Position numbers and translations under genes: made by a program
In this document: positions 16,719 to 25,953 of the stretch, one piece after another
How the letters are laid out: each line of letters opens with the position of its first letter
Position numbering within the stretch: the stretch's first letter is position 1
Notes under the pieces: model-generated
What the model saw: the letters and a program-made list of their open reading frames with translations, nothing else
The model's database searches: none
What the model was told of the DNA's origin: nothing
Source: Streptomyces radiopugnans
GTDB lineage: Bacteria; Actinomycetota; Actinomycetes; Streptomycetales; Streptomycetaceae
Length of the DNA stretch: 64,000 nt
Direction of reading: 5' to 3'
NCBI RefSeq assembly: GCF_900110735.1
Contig: NZ_FOET01000012.1
Span: 124,001-188,000, forward strand

Positions 16719-18158
16719 GTGACTCGGATCGTGATCATCGGTGGTGGACCCGGCGGCTACGAGGCGGCGCTGGTGGCCGCGCAGCTCGGAGCGGAAGTGA
16801 CCGTCGTCGACCGCGACGGTCTGGGCGGCGCGTCGGTGCTGACCGACTGCGTCCCCTCCAAGACGCTCATCGCGACCGCCGAGGTGATGACGAACTTCGA
16901 CTCCTCCTACGAGGAGCTCGGCATCATCGTCGAGGACGGCACCCCCGACCCCGACAGCCCGGCCCGGGTCGTCGGCGTGGACCTGGGCAAGGTCAACCGG
17001 CGCGTCAAGCGCCTGGCGCTGGCCCAGTCGCACGACATCACCGCGGCCGTCACCCGCGCCGGCGCCCGCGTGCTGCGCGGCCGCGGCCGGCTGGAGCCGG
17101 GCCAGGCGGCCGACGGCACGCGGCAGGTCGTCGTGGAGACGGCCGGGGGCGAGGAGGAGCGGCTGACGGCCGACGCCGTGCTCATCGCCACCGGCGGCAA
17201 GCCGCGCGAGCTGCCCGACGCCCGCCCCGACGGCGAGCGCATCCTGAACTGGACGCAGGTGTACGACCTGGAGGAGCAGCCCGAGGAGCTGATCGTGGTC
17301 GGCTCCGGCGTCACCGGCGCCGAGTTCGCCGGCGCCTACCAGGCGCTCGGCTCCCGGGTGACGCTGGTCTCCTCGCGCGACCGCGTGCTGCCGGGCGAGG
17401 ACCCGGACGCGGCGGTCGTGCTGGAGGACGTCTTCCGCCGCCGCGGCATGAACGTGATGTCCCGCTCCCGGGCCGCCTCCGCCAAGCGCGTCGGGGACCG
17501 GGTGGAGGTCACCCTCTCCGACGGCCGGGTCATCACCGGCAGCCACTGCCTGATGGCCGTCGGCGCCGTCCCCAACACCTCGGGCATCGGCCTGGAGGAG
17601 GCCGGGGTGACGCTGAAGGACTCGGGCCACATCCGCACCGACCGGGTCTCGCGCACCTCCGCGCCCGGCGTCTACGCGGCCGGCGACTGCACGGGCGTGT
17701 TCGCGCTCGCCTCGGTCGCGGCCATGCAGGGCCGGATCGCGATGTACCACTTCCTGGGCGAGACGGTGGCCCCGCTGGACCTCAAGACGGTCTCGGCGAA
17801 CGTCTTCACCGACCCGGAGATCGCCACCGTCGGCTACACCCAGGCCGACGTGGACGCCGGCCGGATCGACGCCCGCGCCGTCAAGCTGCCGCTGCTGCGC
17901 AACGCGCGGGCGAAGATGCAGGGCGTGCGGGACGGTTTCGTGAAGCTGTTCTGCCGTCCGGGCACGGGGATCGTGGTCGGCGGCGTGGTGGTCGCGCCGC
18001 GAGCCAGCGAGCTGATCCACCCGATCTCGATCGCGGTCGACAACAACCTGACGGTCGAGCAGATCGCGAACACCTTCACGGTCTACCCCTCGCTGTCGGG
18101 TTCGATCGCCGAGGTGGCGCGGCAGCTGCAGACGCGGAAGGCGGCCGAGGGCGGCTGA
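16719..18158 (+). CDS. lpdA: LpdA-type NAD(P)H-quinone flavoprotein
   Basis: A 479-residue two-dinucleotide-fold flavoprotein. It has FAD-binding GGGPGGYEAA near the N-terminus, NAD(P)-binding IVVGSGVTGAEFAGAY, the FAD block VYAAGDCTGVFALASVA, and a C-terminal dimerisation domain. It resembles dihydrolipoamide dehydrogenase, but the redox-active CxxxxC is incomplete: GGASVLTDCVPSKT has only Cys44, with Ser39 in the first position. The same loss is known in mycobacterial LpdA (Rv3303c), an NAD(P)H:quinone reductase, so a dehydrogenase role in alpha-keto acid complexes is unlikely. The GTG start at 16719 immediately precedes the FAD motif. Confidence 0.88.
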   Translation: MTRIVIIGGGPGGYEAALVAAQLGAEVTVVDRDGLGGASVLTDCVPSKTLIATAEVMTNFDSSYEELGIIVEDGTPDPDSPARVVGVDLGKVNRRVKRLALAQSHDITAAVTRAGARVLRGRGRLEPGQAADGTRQVVVETAGGEEERLTADAVLIATGGKPRELPDARPDGERILNWTQVYDLEEQPEELIVVGSGVTGAEFAGAYQALGSRVTLVSSRDRVLPGEDPDAAVVLEDVFRRRGMNVMSRSRAASAKRVGDRVEVTLSDGRVITGSHCLMAVGAVPNTSGIGLEEAGVTLKDSGHIRTDRVSRTSAPGVYAAGDCTGVFALASVAAMQGRIAMYHFLGETVAPLDLKTVSANVFTDPEIATVGYTQADVDAGRIDARAVKLPLLRNARAKMQGVRDGFVKLFCRPGTGIVVGGVVVAPRASELIHPISIAVDNNLTVEQIANTFTVYPSLSGSIAEVARQLQTRKAAEGG

Positions 18159-18221
18159 CCGGCGGTCGGCCGTCGGCCCGGGTTCCACCGGGCCGTCCGC
18201 GTATACCACGGCAGGGTTCCG

Positions 18222-18292
18222 CCTACGAACAATTTCCGTTATTCAGCGGAAACAGCTGAAAGCAGACGGTCGCGCGGGTTACTGTCTGTTCC
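18222..18292 (+). promoter_or_regulatory. promoter and inverted repeats of the DeoR-family gene
   Basis: TACTGT (18280-18285) lies 7 nt before the GTG start, so the transcript is predicted to be leaderless. About 20-40 bp upstream are two overlapping inverted repeats, TTCCG-n8-CGGAA and TTCAGC-n7-GCTGAA, in an AT-richer patch. They are candidate sites for autoregulation. They do not resemble the CTACGCGCGTAG palindrome. Confidence 0.5.
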
Positions 18293-19369
18293 GTGTTCGC
18301 TGCAGAACGTCGTCAACTGATCCTCGAAATGGTGCGGGCCAACGGAGCCGTGTCGCTCCGCGAACTCGCACGTGTCGTCCAGACCTCCGAAGTGACCGTG
18401 CGTCGTGATGTCCGGGCGCTGGAGGCGGAAGGGCTGCTGGACCGTCGGCACGGCGGCGCGGTGCTGCCCGGCGGCTTCTCACGTGAATCCGGCTTCCCGC
18501 ACAAGGCGCACCTGGCGACCGCGGAGAAGAGCGCGATCGCCGACGTCGCCGCGGGCCTCGTGGAGGAGGGCGAGGCCGTCGTCGTCGGCGCCGGGACGAC
18601 CACGCAGGAACTGGCCCGCCGCCTGGCGCGCGTTCCCGGCCTGACCGTGGTCACCAACTCCCTGCTGGTGGCGCAGGCGCTGGCGCACGCCAACCGCGTC
18701 GAGGTCGTGATGACCGGCGGCACGCTGCGCGGCGCCGACTACGCGCTGGTCGGCAGCGGTGCCGAGCAGTCCCTCCACGGGCTGCGGGTCTCGCGCGCCT
18801 TCCTGTCCGGCAGCGGGCTGACGGCCGAGCGCGGCCTGTCGACCTCCAACATGCTGTCGGCGAGTGTGGACCGGGCGCTGGTGCAGGCCGCCGCGGAGGT
18901 GGTCGTCCTGGCCGACCACACCAAGCTGGGTGTCGACACGATGTTCCAGACCGTCCCCCCGGAGGCCATCGCCCGCCTGGTGACCGACGAGCCACCGCCG
19001 CACGAGGACCGGGCGGCGGCCGAACTCCAGGCGCTGGCGGACCAGGGCGTCCAGATCACGGTGGCCGGTGCGGCGGGCGCGCCGTCCGGCGCGATGGGCG
19101 CGGTGCCCGGCACCGCGGTGGCGCATCCCGGGCCGGCCGGAGCGGCGGGGCAGGGCGGCCAGGGCGGGCCGGCCGGAGCCGAGGGCGAGGGCGCGGCCGG
19201 CGGCCCGGGGGGCCGGCCGCGGCGCGAGGTGCCGCTGCCGGGCCAGCGCGGCAGGCACCACCCGCCGGGCGGCGGGGGCGGCGCCCAGTTGCGCGCGGCC
19301 CCACCGGTCGCCCCGGGAGAGGGCCAGATGATGGGCCGGGTCGCGGATCTGGCCCCCCGCCGCCACTGA
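18293..19369 (+). CDS. DeoR-family transcriptional regulator with long C-terminal extension
   Basis: 358 residues. The DeoR-type HTH is at residues 3-57 (RRQLILEMVRANGAVSLREL ... EVTVRRDVRALEAEGLLDRRHGGAV). It is followed by the sugar-phosphate sensor domain (VGAGTTTQELARRL, VVTNSLLVAQAL, LSGSGLTAERGLST, VVLADHTKLG). After residue 255 about 100 residues of Gly/Ala/Pro/Arg-rich low-complexity sequence follow (GPAGAAGQGGQGGPAG...), an extension not part of the family core. GTG 18293 begins the HTH directly. The DeoR sensor domain usually binds phosphorylated sugars, so this gene is one candidate regulator of the nearby nucleoside genes, but no operator match links them. Confidence 0.88.
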   Translation: MFAAERRQLILEMVRANGAVSLRELARVVQTSEVTVRRDVRALEAEGLLDRRHGGAVLPGGFSRESGFPHKAHLATAEKSAIADVAAGLVEEGEAVVVGAGTTTQELARRLARVPGLTVVTNSLLVAQALAHANRVEVVMTGGTLRGADYALVGSGAEQSLHGLRVSRAFLSGSGLTAERGLSTSNMLSASVDRALVQAAAEVVVLADHTKLGVDTMFQTVPPEAIARLVTDEPPPHEDRAAAELQALADQGVQITVAGAAGAPSGAMGAVPGTAVAHPGPAGAAGQGGQGGPAGAEGEGAAGGPGGRPRREVPLPGQRGRHHPPGGGGGAQLRAAPPVAPGEGQMMGRVADLAPRRH

Positions 19370-19404
19370 GGCCGCCCGCCCGCGGCGCGCACCGCGCGTA
19401 CGAG

Positions 19405-19446
19405 CGGAAGGGGGCGGGACGGCCGTGGCCGTCCCGCCCCCTTCCG
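19405..19446. terminator. 20-bp near-loopless hairpin
   Basis: Perfect 20-bp arms (19405-19424 and 19427-19446) around a 2-nt centre, between the convergent DeoR-family and biotin carboxylase genes. Confidence 0.8.
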
Positions 19447-19465
19447 TGTGCCGGGTGGTGCGGGC

Positions 19466-21241
19466 TCAGTCCTTGATCTCGCAGATGACGGCGCCGGAGC
19501 TGAGGGAGGCGCCGACGGTGGCGTTCAGGCCCTTGACGGTGCCGGCGCGGTGGGCGTTGATGGGCTGCTCCATCTTCATCGCCTCCAGCACCACGATCAG
19601 CTCGCCCTCGGCAACCGTCTGGCCCTCCTCGACGGCGACCTTGACGATGGTGCCCTGCATCGGGGAGGCCAGCGCGTCACCGGAGGCGGCCGGGCCCGAC
19701 TTCTTGGCCGCGCGCCGCTTGGGGCGGGCGCCTCCGGCCGCGGCGGTGCGGGCCAGGGTCATGCCCAGCGAGGCGGGCAGGGAGACCTCCAGGCGCTTGC
19801 CGCCGACCTCGACGACCACCGTCTCGCGGCCGGGCTCGTCGTCCTCCTCGTCCGCGCCGGGCGCGGCGAAGGGCTTGATGTCGTTGACGAACTCGGTCTC
19901 GATCCACCGGGTGTGGACGGTGAACGGGTCCTCGGGGCGGCCGTTGACCTCGGGGGCGAAGGCCGGGTCGGCGACCACCGTGCGGTGGAAGGGGATGGCG
20001 GTGGCCATGCCCTCGACCTGGAACTCGGCCAGCGCCCGGGCGGCGCGCTGGAGGGCCTGCTGCCGGGTGGCGCCGGTGACGATCAGCTTGGCCAGCAGCG
20101 AGTCCCAGGCCGGGCCGATGACCGAGCCGGACTCCACGCCCGCGTCCAGGCGTACGCCCGGACCGGTGGGCGGGTCGAACTTCGTCACGGTGCCCGGGGC
20201 GGGCAGGAAGTTGCGGCCGGGGTCCTCGCCGTTGATGCGGAACTCGAAGGAGTGGCCGCGCACCGGCGGGTCGTCGTAGCCCAGCTCCTCGCCGTCGGCG
20301 ATGCGGAACATCTCGCGCACCAGGTCGATGCCGGTGACCTCCTCGGTGACCGGGTGCTCGACCTGCAGGCGGGTGTTGACCTCCAGGAAGGAGATGGTGC
20401 CGTCCTGGCCGACGAGGAACTCGCAGGTGCCGGCGCCGACGTAGCCGGCCTCCTTCAGGATGGCCTTCGAGGCGCGGTACAGCTCGGCGTTCTGCTCCGG
20501 CGTCAGGAACGGCGCGGGGGCCTCCTCCACCAGCTTCTGGTGGCGGCGCTGCAGCGAGCAGTCACGGGTGGAGACGACCACCACGTTGCCGTGCTTGTCG
20601 GCCAGGCACTGGGTCTCCACGTGCCGGGGCCGGTCCAGGTAGCGCTCCACGAAGCACTCGCCGCGGCCGAAGGCGGCCACCGCCTCGCGGACGGCCGAGT
20701 CGTACAGCTCGGGGACCTCCTCCAGCGTGCGGGCGACCTTCAGGCCGCGCCCGCCGCCGCCGAAGGCGGCCTTGATGGCGATCGGCAGGCCGTGCTCCTT
20801 GGCGAAGGCCACCACCTCGTCCGCGCCGGAGACCGGGTCGGGGGTGCCGGCCACCAGCGGGGCGCCGGCGCGCTGGGCGATGTGGCGGGCGGCGACCTTG
20901 TCGCCCAGGTCGCGGATGGCCTGCGGAGGCGGACCGATCCAGTTCAGCCCGGCGTCGATGACGGCCTGGGCGAACTCGGCGTTCTCCGACAGGAAGCCGT
21001 AGCCGGGGTGGACCGCGTCCGCGCCGGAGTCGGCGGCGGCCTTCAGCACCTTGGCGATGTCCAGGTAGCTGGTGGCGGGGGTGTCACCGCCGAGCGCGAA
21101 GGCCTCGTCCGCCACCCGCACATGGAGTGCGTCCCGGTCCGGGTCGGCGTAGACGGCCACGCTCGCGATCCCGGCGTCCCGGCAGGCCCGGGCGACCCGG
21201 ACAGCGATTTCACCGCGATTGGCGATGAGCACCTTGCGCAC
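19466..21241 (-). CDS. accA2: acyl-CoA carboxylase alpha subunit (biotin carboxylase plus BCCP)
   Basis: 591 residues. Biotin carboxylase domain: [18 protein letters not shown] at the N-terminus, [27 protein letters not shown] (ATP loop), [13 protein letters not shown] and [15 protein letters not shown]. The C-terminal biotinyl domain carries the biotin-accepting Lys in EAMKMEQ (about residue 556). The protein carboxylates biotin and presents it to a beta subunit such as PccB at 23229. GTG 21241 has AAGGAGG 7 nt upstream. In S. coelicolor AccA2 is shared by acetyl- and propionyl-CoA carboxylases. The symbol is by analogy, since a near-identical accA1 exists there. Confidence 0.93.
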   Translation of the reverse strand: MRKVLIANRGEIAVRVARACRDAGIASVAVYADPDRDALHVRVADEAFALGGDTPATSYLDIAKVLKAAADSGADAVHPGYGFLSENAEFAQAVIDAGLNWIGPPPQAIRDLGDKVAARHIAQRAGAPLVAGTPDPVSGADEVVAFAKEHGLPIAIKAAFGGGGRGLKVARTLEEVPELYDSAVREAVAAFGRGECFVERYLDRPRHVETQCLADKHGNVVVVSTRDCSLQRRHQKLVEEAPAPFLTPEQNAELYRASKAILKEAGYVGAGTCEFLVGQDGTISFLEVNTRLQVEHPVTEEVTGIDLVREMFRIADGEELGYDDPPVRGHSFEFRINGEDPGRNFLPAPGTVTKFDPPTGPGVRLDAGVESGSVIGPAWDSLLAKLIVTGATRQQALQRAARALAEFQVEGMATAIPFHRTVVADPAFAPEVNGRPEDPFTVHTRWIETEFVNDIKPFAAPGADEEDDEPGRETVVVEVGGKRLEVSLPASLGMTLARTAAAGGARPKRRAAKKSGPAASGDALASPMQGTIVKVAVEEGQTVAEGELIVVLEAMKMEQPINAHRAGTVKGLNATVGASLSSGAVICEIKD

Positions 21242-21619
21242 GATGGCTTCCTCCTTGGCGCTGGGCCGCAACAGTATGAGCGATGTGAGTTTAGGTATCG
21301 GCGACACCGCAGGCCGAGTCGCCCAGGGGCGTGAGCTTGCCCACACGGAATGTGATCCCGGGGGACCCGGGGAGCCCAAATCCCTTGTGGGTACACGGTA
21401 CGCCGGGATCTCGCATCCGGCTGGAGATCTTCGGTGTGGTCAAGGTTACTGTCCAGGCGGGAAGCGAGCGTCTCCGACTTTTTGTGGGATTCCTACGAAC
21501 GGCGGGGTGATTCTTTGCCGGGGTGCGGGGTCTTTCCCGAGCCGTTACCCGTTAGTAGCATGCGCGCTGTCGAAGGGGCGGCGCGCCGCGCGCCCACGGG
21601 ACGACGGGTGGGGGACGGG
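21242..21619. promoter_or_regulatory. divergent promoter region, 378 bp
   Basis: Non-coding region between divergent accA2 and the membrane-protein gene. A -10-like TACTGT on the minus strand (21276-21271) would serve accA2, and another TACTGT near 21445 could serve the plus strand. I see no further clear element. An in-frame extension of the downstream gene to 21434 is possible but lacks protein-like composition. Confidence 0.4.
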
Positions 21620-22120
21620 ATGGCGCACAGAAGACCGGTGGCCCTGACCGCGGCCGCGGTGCTCGCGGCCGAAGCCGCCGGCGCCGGGTGGCTGCACTGG
21701 GTCCTGGGTCTCATGGTCGACCGTCAGGACATGTCCCTGGCCGGGCTGGACCCGCGTCTGATGGCCGTCTCCACCTGGATCGGCGGCGCGGTCTTCGGCG
21801 CCTATCTGCTGCTGTGCGCCTGCCTGCTGCTGCGTACGGGGCTGGCCGACCGGCCCCCCGCCCGCTTCGCCCGCGCGATGCTGGCCGGCGCGGCCGTGGT
21901 GCACGGGGTGGTCGGCGCCCTCACCGTCGGGCTGGTGGGCTGGGCGGCGTTCGCGGCCGTGATGCTCGTGCTGGGACTGCTGGTGCTGACCCTGGTGGCC
22001 TACGCCCCCCGCGGCCGTACGGCGGAACGGGGCGCGCCGGGGGAACCGGACGCGCCGGGTGGACCGGCCGCCGCGCCGGGTGGGCCGGCCGGGCCGCCCC
22101 TCAGGCCCACAGCTCCGTGA
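21620..22120 (+). CDS. four-helix membrane protein, unknown function
   Basis: 166 residues with four hydrophobic helices (about 8-30, 50-78, 90-112 and 116-135), a charged inter-helix loop ([13 protein letters not shown]) and a Pro/Gly-rich cytoplasmic tail ([20 protein letters not shown]). GGGGGACGGG precedes the ATG at 21620. The last 20 nt overlap the 3' end of convergent maf. I recognise no named family. Confidence 0.75.
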   Translation: MAHRRPVALTAAAVLAAEAAGAGWLHWVLGLMVDRQDMSLAGLDPRLMAVSTWIGGAVFGAYLLLCACLLLRTGLADRPPARFARAMLAGAAVVHGVVGALTVGLVGWAAFAAVMLVLGLLVLTLVAYAPRGRTAERGAPGEPDAPGGPAAAPGGPAGPPLRPTAP

Positions 22121-22715
22121 TCGGGACGCCCAGTTCGGCCAGGAGGCGGCGCAGCAGCGGCAGCGACAGCCCGATGACGTTGCCGTGGTCGCCCTCGATG
22201 CCGTCCACGAAGGGCGCCGAACGGCCGTCGAGGGTGAAGGCGCCCGCGACGTGCAGCGGCTCGCCGCTGGCGACGTAGGCGGCGATCTCCTCGTCGCTCG
22301 GCTCGCCGAAGCGGACGGTGGTGGCGGCGGTCGCCGAGGCGCGGCGGCCGGTGGCGGTGTCCACCACGCAGTGCCCGGTCACCAGGACGCCGGCCCGCCC
22401 GCGCATGTCCTTCCAGCGGGCGGTGGCCTCCTCGGCGTCCGCCGGCTTGCCCAGCGGCCGCCCGTCCAGCTCCAGCACCGAGTCGCAGCCGACGACGAGC
22501 GCGCCGGCGGCCTCGGGCCGCCCGGCCACGGCGTCGGCCTTCGCCTCGGCCAGCAGCAGGGCCAGCTCGCCCGGGGTGGGGGCGTCCAGGGCGTCCTCGT
22601 CCACACCGCTGACGATCACCTCGGGAGCCATCCCCGCCTGCCGGAGCAGCCCGAGCCGGGCGGGGGACTGGGAGGCGAGGACGAGACGGCGGCGGGGCGC
22701 GGTGTTGTGGGCCAT
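22101..22715 (-). CDS. maf: Maf nucleotide pyrophosphatase
   Basis: 204 residues. It has the Maf N-terminal signature [18 protein letters not shown] (the SxSPRR-type substrate loop), [18 protein letters not shown] with the catalytic Asp, and [33 protein letters not shown]. Maf proteins hydrolyse modified or canonical nucleoside triphosphates to monophosphates, acting as house-cleaning enzymes, and some influence cell division. It lies 47 nt downstream of mmpB on the same strand and may be co-transcribed with it. It overlaps the convergent membrane-protein gene by 20 nt. Confidence 0.93.
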   Translation of the reverse strand: MAHNTAPRRRLVLASQSPARLGLLRQAGMAPEVIVSGVDEDALDAPTPGELALLLAEAKADAVAGRPEAAGALVVGCDSVLELDGRPLGKPADAEEATARWKDMRGRAGVLVTGHCVVDTATGRRASATAATTVRFGEPSDEEIAAYVASGEPLHVAGAFTLDGRSAPFVDGIEGDHGNVIGLSLPLLRRLLAELGVPITELWA

Positions 22716-22762
22716 GGGCCCATCCTAGGAAGCCTCCCGGCCGCCCCGGTCCGGGGCCGCGC

Positions 22763-22882
22763 TCACAGCAGCAGGAAGACCGCCACCATGGCGACGGCGA
22801 GCAGCCAGCCGGCGCGGCGGAGCATCGCCTGGGTGGTGCGCAGCTCCTCGGGGGGTTCGTCGGCCGGGTCGGACCAGAGCAT
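22763..22882 (-). CDS. mmpB: morphogenic membrane protein MmpB (39 residues)
   Basis: A very small gene: MLWSDPADEPPEELRTTQAM, then LRRAGWLLAVAMVAVFLLL and a TGA stop. It has an acidic/proline-rich N-terminus, a basic junction and one C-terminal transmembrane helix. This matches my recollection of the conserved Streptomyces MmpB family, which lies between maf and the carboxylase epsilon gene. The function is unsettled; the name reflects a proposed role in morphogenesis. AGGA lies about 9 nt upstream of the ATG. The 48-bp palindrome at 22902-22949 ends only 19 nt before the start codon. Confidence 0.75.
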   Translation of the reverse strand: MLWSDPADEPPEELRTTQAMLRRAGWLLAVAMVAVFLLL

Positions 22883-22901
22883 GCTCCCGATCCTGCGCCA
22901 C

Positions 22902-22949
22902 GGCGGGCGGGGGCGCCTGAGTACGCGTACTCAGGCGCCCCCGCCCGCC
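22902..22949. terminator. 48-bp perfect palindrome, terminator-like
   Basis: Two 24-bp arms (22902-22925 and 22926-22949) are exactly complementary with no spacer; the centre is GTACGCGTAC. It lies 35 bp after the accE stop and 19 bp before mmpB, both on the minus strand. In RNA it would form a hairpin of about 22 bp. The simplest reading is terminator of pccB-accE. If the same RNA continues, it would also sequester the mmpB leader. Confidence 0.75.
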
Positions 22950-22983
22950 CGTGCGCGGCGCGTGCGCCCCGTTGCGGGCCGGT

Positions 22984-23199
22984 TCAGGCGGGCCAGTACG
23001 CCGTCCGCCAGGCCCGCGGGCCCGGGTGCGGCAGACGGCGGCCGGGGACGGTGCGGGCCGGGTCCGACCACTCCGAGCCGCGCTCGGCGCCGGACCCGCC
23101 GGACCCCGCCGCCGCGAGAGCCGCGGCCCGGGTGCGCACCACCGCCAGGGCGGCGGCCAGTTCCTCGGGGGTCGGATTGCCGCGTACGACCTTGATCAT
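22984..23199 (-). CDS. acyl-CoA carboxylase epsilon subunit
   Basis: 71 residues: MIKVVRGNPTPEELAAALAV, an Ala/Gly linker, and a C-terminal SEWSDPARTV...PGPRAWRTAYWPA. This is the actinobacterial AccE/PccE pattern, a small non-catalytic subunit that tightens association of alpha and beta subunits. It starts 29 nt after the pccB stop in the same operon and has the typical short length. Confidence 0.92.
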   Translation of the reverse strand: MIKVVRGNPTPEELAAALAVVRTRAAALAAAGSGGSGAERGSEWSDPARTVPGRRLPHPGPRAWRTAYWPA

Positions 23200-23228
23200 G
23201 GTCACGGTCTCCTCGCTGTCGCGGGCGG

Positions 23229-24872
23229 TCAGAGCGGGATGTTCCCGTGCTTCTTCGGCGGCAGCGACTCGCGCTTGTTGCGCAGCGAGCGCAGGCCCCG
23301 CACGATGTGGCGGCGCGTCTCGGAGGGCACCACCACCGCGTCCACGTACCCGCGCTCGGCGGCCACGTACGGGTTGAGCAGGGTGTCCTCGTACTCGGCG
23401 GTGAGCTTGGCCCGCAGCTCCTCGCGCTCCTCGTCGTCCTTCGCCGCCGCCAGCGTCCTGCGGTGCAGGATGTTGACCGCGCCCTGCGCGCCCATCACCG
23501 CGATCTGGGCGGTGGGCCAGGCGAAGTTGAGGTCGGCGCCCAGGTGCTTGGAGCCCATCACGTCGTACGCGCCGCCGAACGCCTTGCGGGTGATGACGGT
23601 GATCAGCGGCACCGTCGCCTCGGCGTAGGCGTAGATCAGCTTGGCGCCGCGCCGGATGATGCCGCCGTACTCCTGGTCGGTGCCGGGCAGGAAGCCGGGC
23701 ACGTCCACGAAGGTCAGCACGGGGACGTTGAAGGCGTCGCAGGTGCGCACGAAGCGCGCGGCCTTCTCGGAGGCGTCGATGTCCAGGCAGCCGGCGAACT
23801 GCATCGGCTGGTTGGCGACGATGCCGACCGGGTGGCCCTCCACCCGGCCGAAGCCGGTGAGGATGTTCGGCGCGAACAGCGGCTGGGTCTCCAGGAACTC
23901 GCCGTCGTCCAGCACGTGCTCGATCACGTCGTGCATGTCGTACGGCTGGTTGGCCGAGTCCGGGATCAGCGTGTCCAGCTCGCGGTCGGTCTCGGAGGTC
24001 TCCAGGTCCGCCTCCTCGGGGAAGGCGGGCGGCTCGGAGAGGTTGTTGGAGGGCAGGTACGACAGCAGCGCCTTGACGTACTCGACCGCGTCCTCCTCGC
24101 CGGATGCCATGTAGTGCGCGACACCGGAGGTGGAGTTGTGGGTGCGGGCGCCGCCCAGCTCCTCGAAGCCGACGTCCTCGCCGGTGACCGTCTTGATGAC
24201 GTCGGGGCCGGTGATGAACATGTGCGAGGTCTGGTCGACCATCACCGTGAAGTCGGTGATCGCCGGGGAGTAGACCGCGCCGCCCGCGCACGGGCCGACC
24301 ACCAGCGAGATCTGCGGGATCACCCCGGAGGCGTGGGTGTTGCGGCGGAAGATCTCGCCGTAGGCGCCCAGGGAGGCCACGCCCTCCTGGATGCGGGCGC
24401 CGCCGGAGTCGTTGATGCCGATGACCGGGCAGCCGGTCTTCAGCGCGAAGTCCATCACCTTGACGATCTTCTGGCCGAAGACCTCGCCCAGCGCGCCGCC
24501 GAAGACGGTGAAGTCCTGGGAGAAGACGGCCACCGGGCGGCCGTCGACCGTGCCGTAACCGGTGACGACGCCGTCGCCGTAGGGGCGGTTGGCGTCCAGG
24601 CCGAAGTTGGTCGAGCGGTGGCGGGCGAACTCGTCCAGCTCCGTGAACGAGCCCTCGTCCAGCAGCAGTTCGATCCGCTCGCGGGCGGTCAGCTTGCCCT
24701 TGGCGTGCTGCTTCTCCACCGCGCGCGCCGAACCCGCGTGCGTGGCCTCCTCGATGCGCCGTCGCAGATCCGCGATCCTGCCCGCGGTCGTGTGACGATC
24801 CTGGTCCTCGGGGGCTGGGCTCTGCTGCTCGGACACGGGCTGCGGCTCCTCGTCGTGGCGTCTGGTCGTCAT
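23229..24872 (-). CDS. pccB: propionyl/acyl-CoA carboxylase beta subunit
   Basis: 547-residue carboxyltransferase. Features include [51 protein letters not shown] (N-crotonase oxyanion hole), [57 protein letters not shown] and [24 protein letters not shown]. It transfers the carboxyl group from biotin to propionyl-CoA to make methylmalonyl-CoA (acetyl-CoA possible). An Asp in the AYDVMGSK block is at the position known to favour propionyl-CoA in S. coelicolor PccB. It pairs with the epsilon gene downstream and is divergent from birA. Confidence 0.94.
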   Translation of the reverse strand: MTTRRHDEEPQPVSEQQSPAPEDQDRHTTAGRIADLRRRIEEATHAGSARAVEKQHAKGKLTARERIELLLDEGSFTELDEFARHRSTNFGLDANRPYGDGVVTGYGTVDGRPVAVFSQDFTVFGGALGEVFGQKIVKVMDFALKTGCPVIGINDSGGARIQEGVASLGAYGEIFRRNTHASGVIPQISLVVGPCAGGAVYSPAITDFTVMVDQTSHMFITGPDVIKTVTGEDVGFEELGGARTHNSTSGVAHYMASGEEDAVEYVKALLSYLPSNNLSEPPAFPEEADLETSETDRELDTLIPDSANQPYDMHDVIEHVLDDGEFLETQPLFAPNILTGFGRVEGHPVGIVANQPMQFAGCLDIDASEKAARFVRTCDAFNVPVLTFVDVPGFLPGTDQEYGGIIRRGAKLIYAYAEATVPLITVITRKAFGGAYDVMGSKHLGADLNFAWPTAQIAVMGAQGAVNILHRRTLAAAKDDEEREELRAKLTAEYEDTLLNPYVAAERGYVDAVVVPSETRRHIVRGLRSLRNKRESLPPKKHGNIPL

Positions 24873-24953
24873 GGCGTCTGGCTACCGACTCGTAGCGTAT
24901 CGGCGCGGGAGTGATCCGGCGGTGCGGCGTTTGCCACACCTAATCTGTCTTGC

Positions 24954-25832
24954 ATGACACCGAACGACCCGTCGGACAATCCCTGGTCGGACCTGGAACG
25001 CCCACCGCTGAACGCCGCCTCGCTGAGCCGTGCGCTGGTGCGGCCCGAATCGCTGTGGACCTCGCTGGAGGTGGTGGACTCCACCGGCTCCACCAACACC
25101 GACCTCGCCGCGCGGGCCGCCCGCGGCGAGGCGCGCGAGGGACAGGTGCTGGTCGCCGAGCGGCAGACGGCCGGGCGCGGGCGGCTGGAGCGCACCTGGA
25201 CGGCGCCCGCCCGCTCGGGGCTGTTCCTCTCCGCGGTGCTGGTCCCCGAGGTGCCCGCCGAGCGGTGGAGCTGGCTGCCGCTGCTCGCCGGGGTCGCCAC
25301 CGCCTCCGCGCTGTCCCGCACCGCCGGGGCGGACGTGGTGCTGAAGTGGCCCAACGACGTCCTGGTGCGCTTCGGGGACGAGGAGCGCAAGATCGGCGGC
25401 ATCCTCTCCGAACGGGTCGAGCGCCCCGGCGGCCCCGCCGCCGTGGTGCTGGGCATCGGGCTCAACGTCACACTGCGCGAGGAGGAGCTGCCGGTGCCCG
25501 GGGCCGGCTCCCTGGCCCTGGCGGGCGCGCGCGTCACCGACCGCGACACCCTGCTGCGCGCGGTGCTGCGCTCGCTGCAGGAGTGGTACGGCCGCTGGCG
25601 GGACGCGGACGGCGACCCGGAGGCGAGCGGGGTGCGCGAGGCGTACACCGCCGGCTGCGCCACGCTGGGCCGGCGGGTGCGCGCGGTGCTGCCCGGGGAG
25701 CGGGAGCTGCTGGGCGAGGCGGTCGCGGTGGACGACGGCGGACGGCTGGTCCTGGCCGGCGGCGAGGGCGTGCAGCAGCCGGTGGGCGCGGGCGACATCG
25801 TGCACCTCAGGCCCGGTCCGGAGGGGGCGTAG
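24954..25832 (+). CDS. birA: biotin-[acetyl-CoA-carboxylase] ligase
   Basis: 292 residues. The biotin ligase core is VVDSTGSTNTDLAA, the biotinyl-AMP loop AERQTAGRGRLERTW, VVLKWPNDVLV..GDEERKIGGIL, and VLGIGLNV; a C-terminal SH3-like domain follows. It attaches biotin to the EAMKM lysine of the carboxylase alpha subunit at 19466. There is no N-terminal HTH, so it cannot be a BirA-type repressor. A -10-like TAATCT (24941-24946) lies 7 nt before the ATG, suggesting a leaderless transcript. The 81-bp promoter region is shared with pccB. Confidence 0.94.
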   Translation: MTPNDPSDNPWSDLERPPLNAASLSRALVRPESLWTSLEVVDSTGSTNTDLAARAARGEAREGQVLVAERQTAGRGRLERTWTAPARSGLFLSAVLVPEVPAERWSWLPLLAGVATASALSRTAGADVVLKWPNDVLVRFGDEERKIGGILSERVERPGGPAAVVLGIGLNVTLREEELPVPGAGSLALAGARVTDRDTLLRAVLRSLQEWYGRWRDADGDPEASGVREAYTAGCATLGRRVRAVLPGERELLGEAVAVDDGGRLVLAGGEGVQQPVGAGDIVHLRPGPEGA

Positions 25833-25953
25833 GGGCGGTCGCCGGGACGGCCGCGGGGGCGGTCGCCGGGAGAGTGAGCCAGGGCACACCTGCCGTATCG
25901 TTGAGTCGACCCAGCGCGGCGGGCGCGGCGGCAGTGAGTGGATCGGAAGGGCA

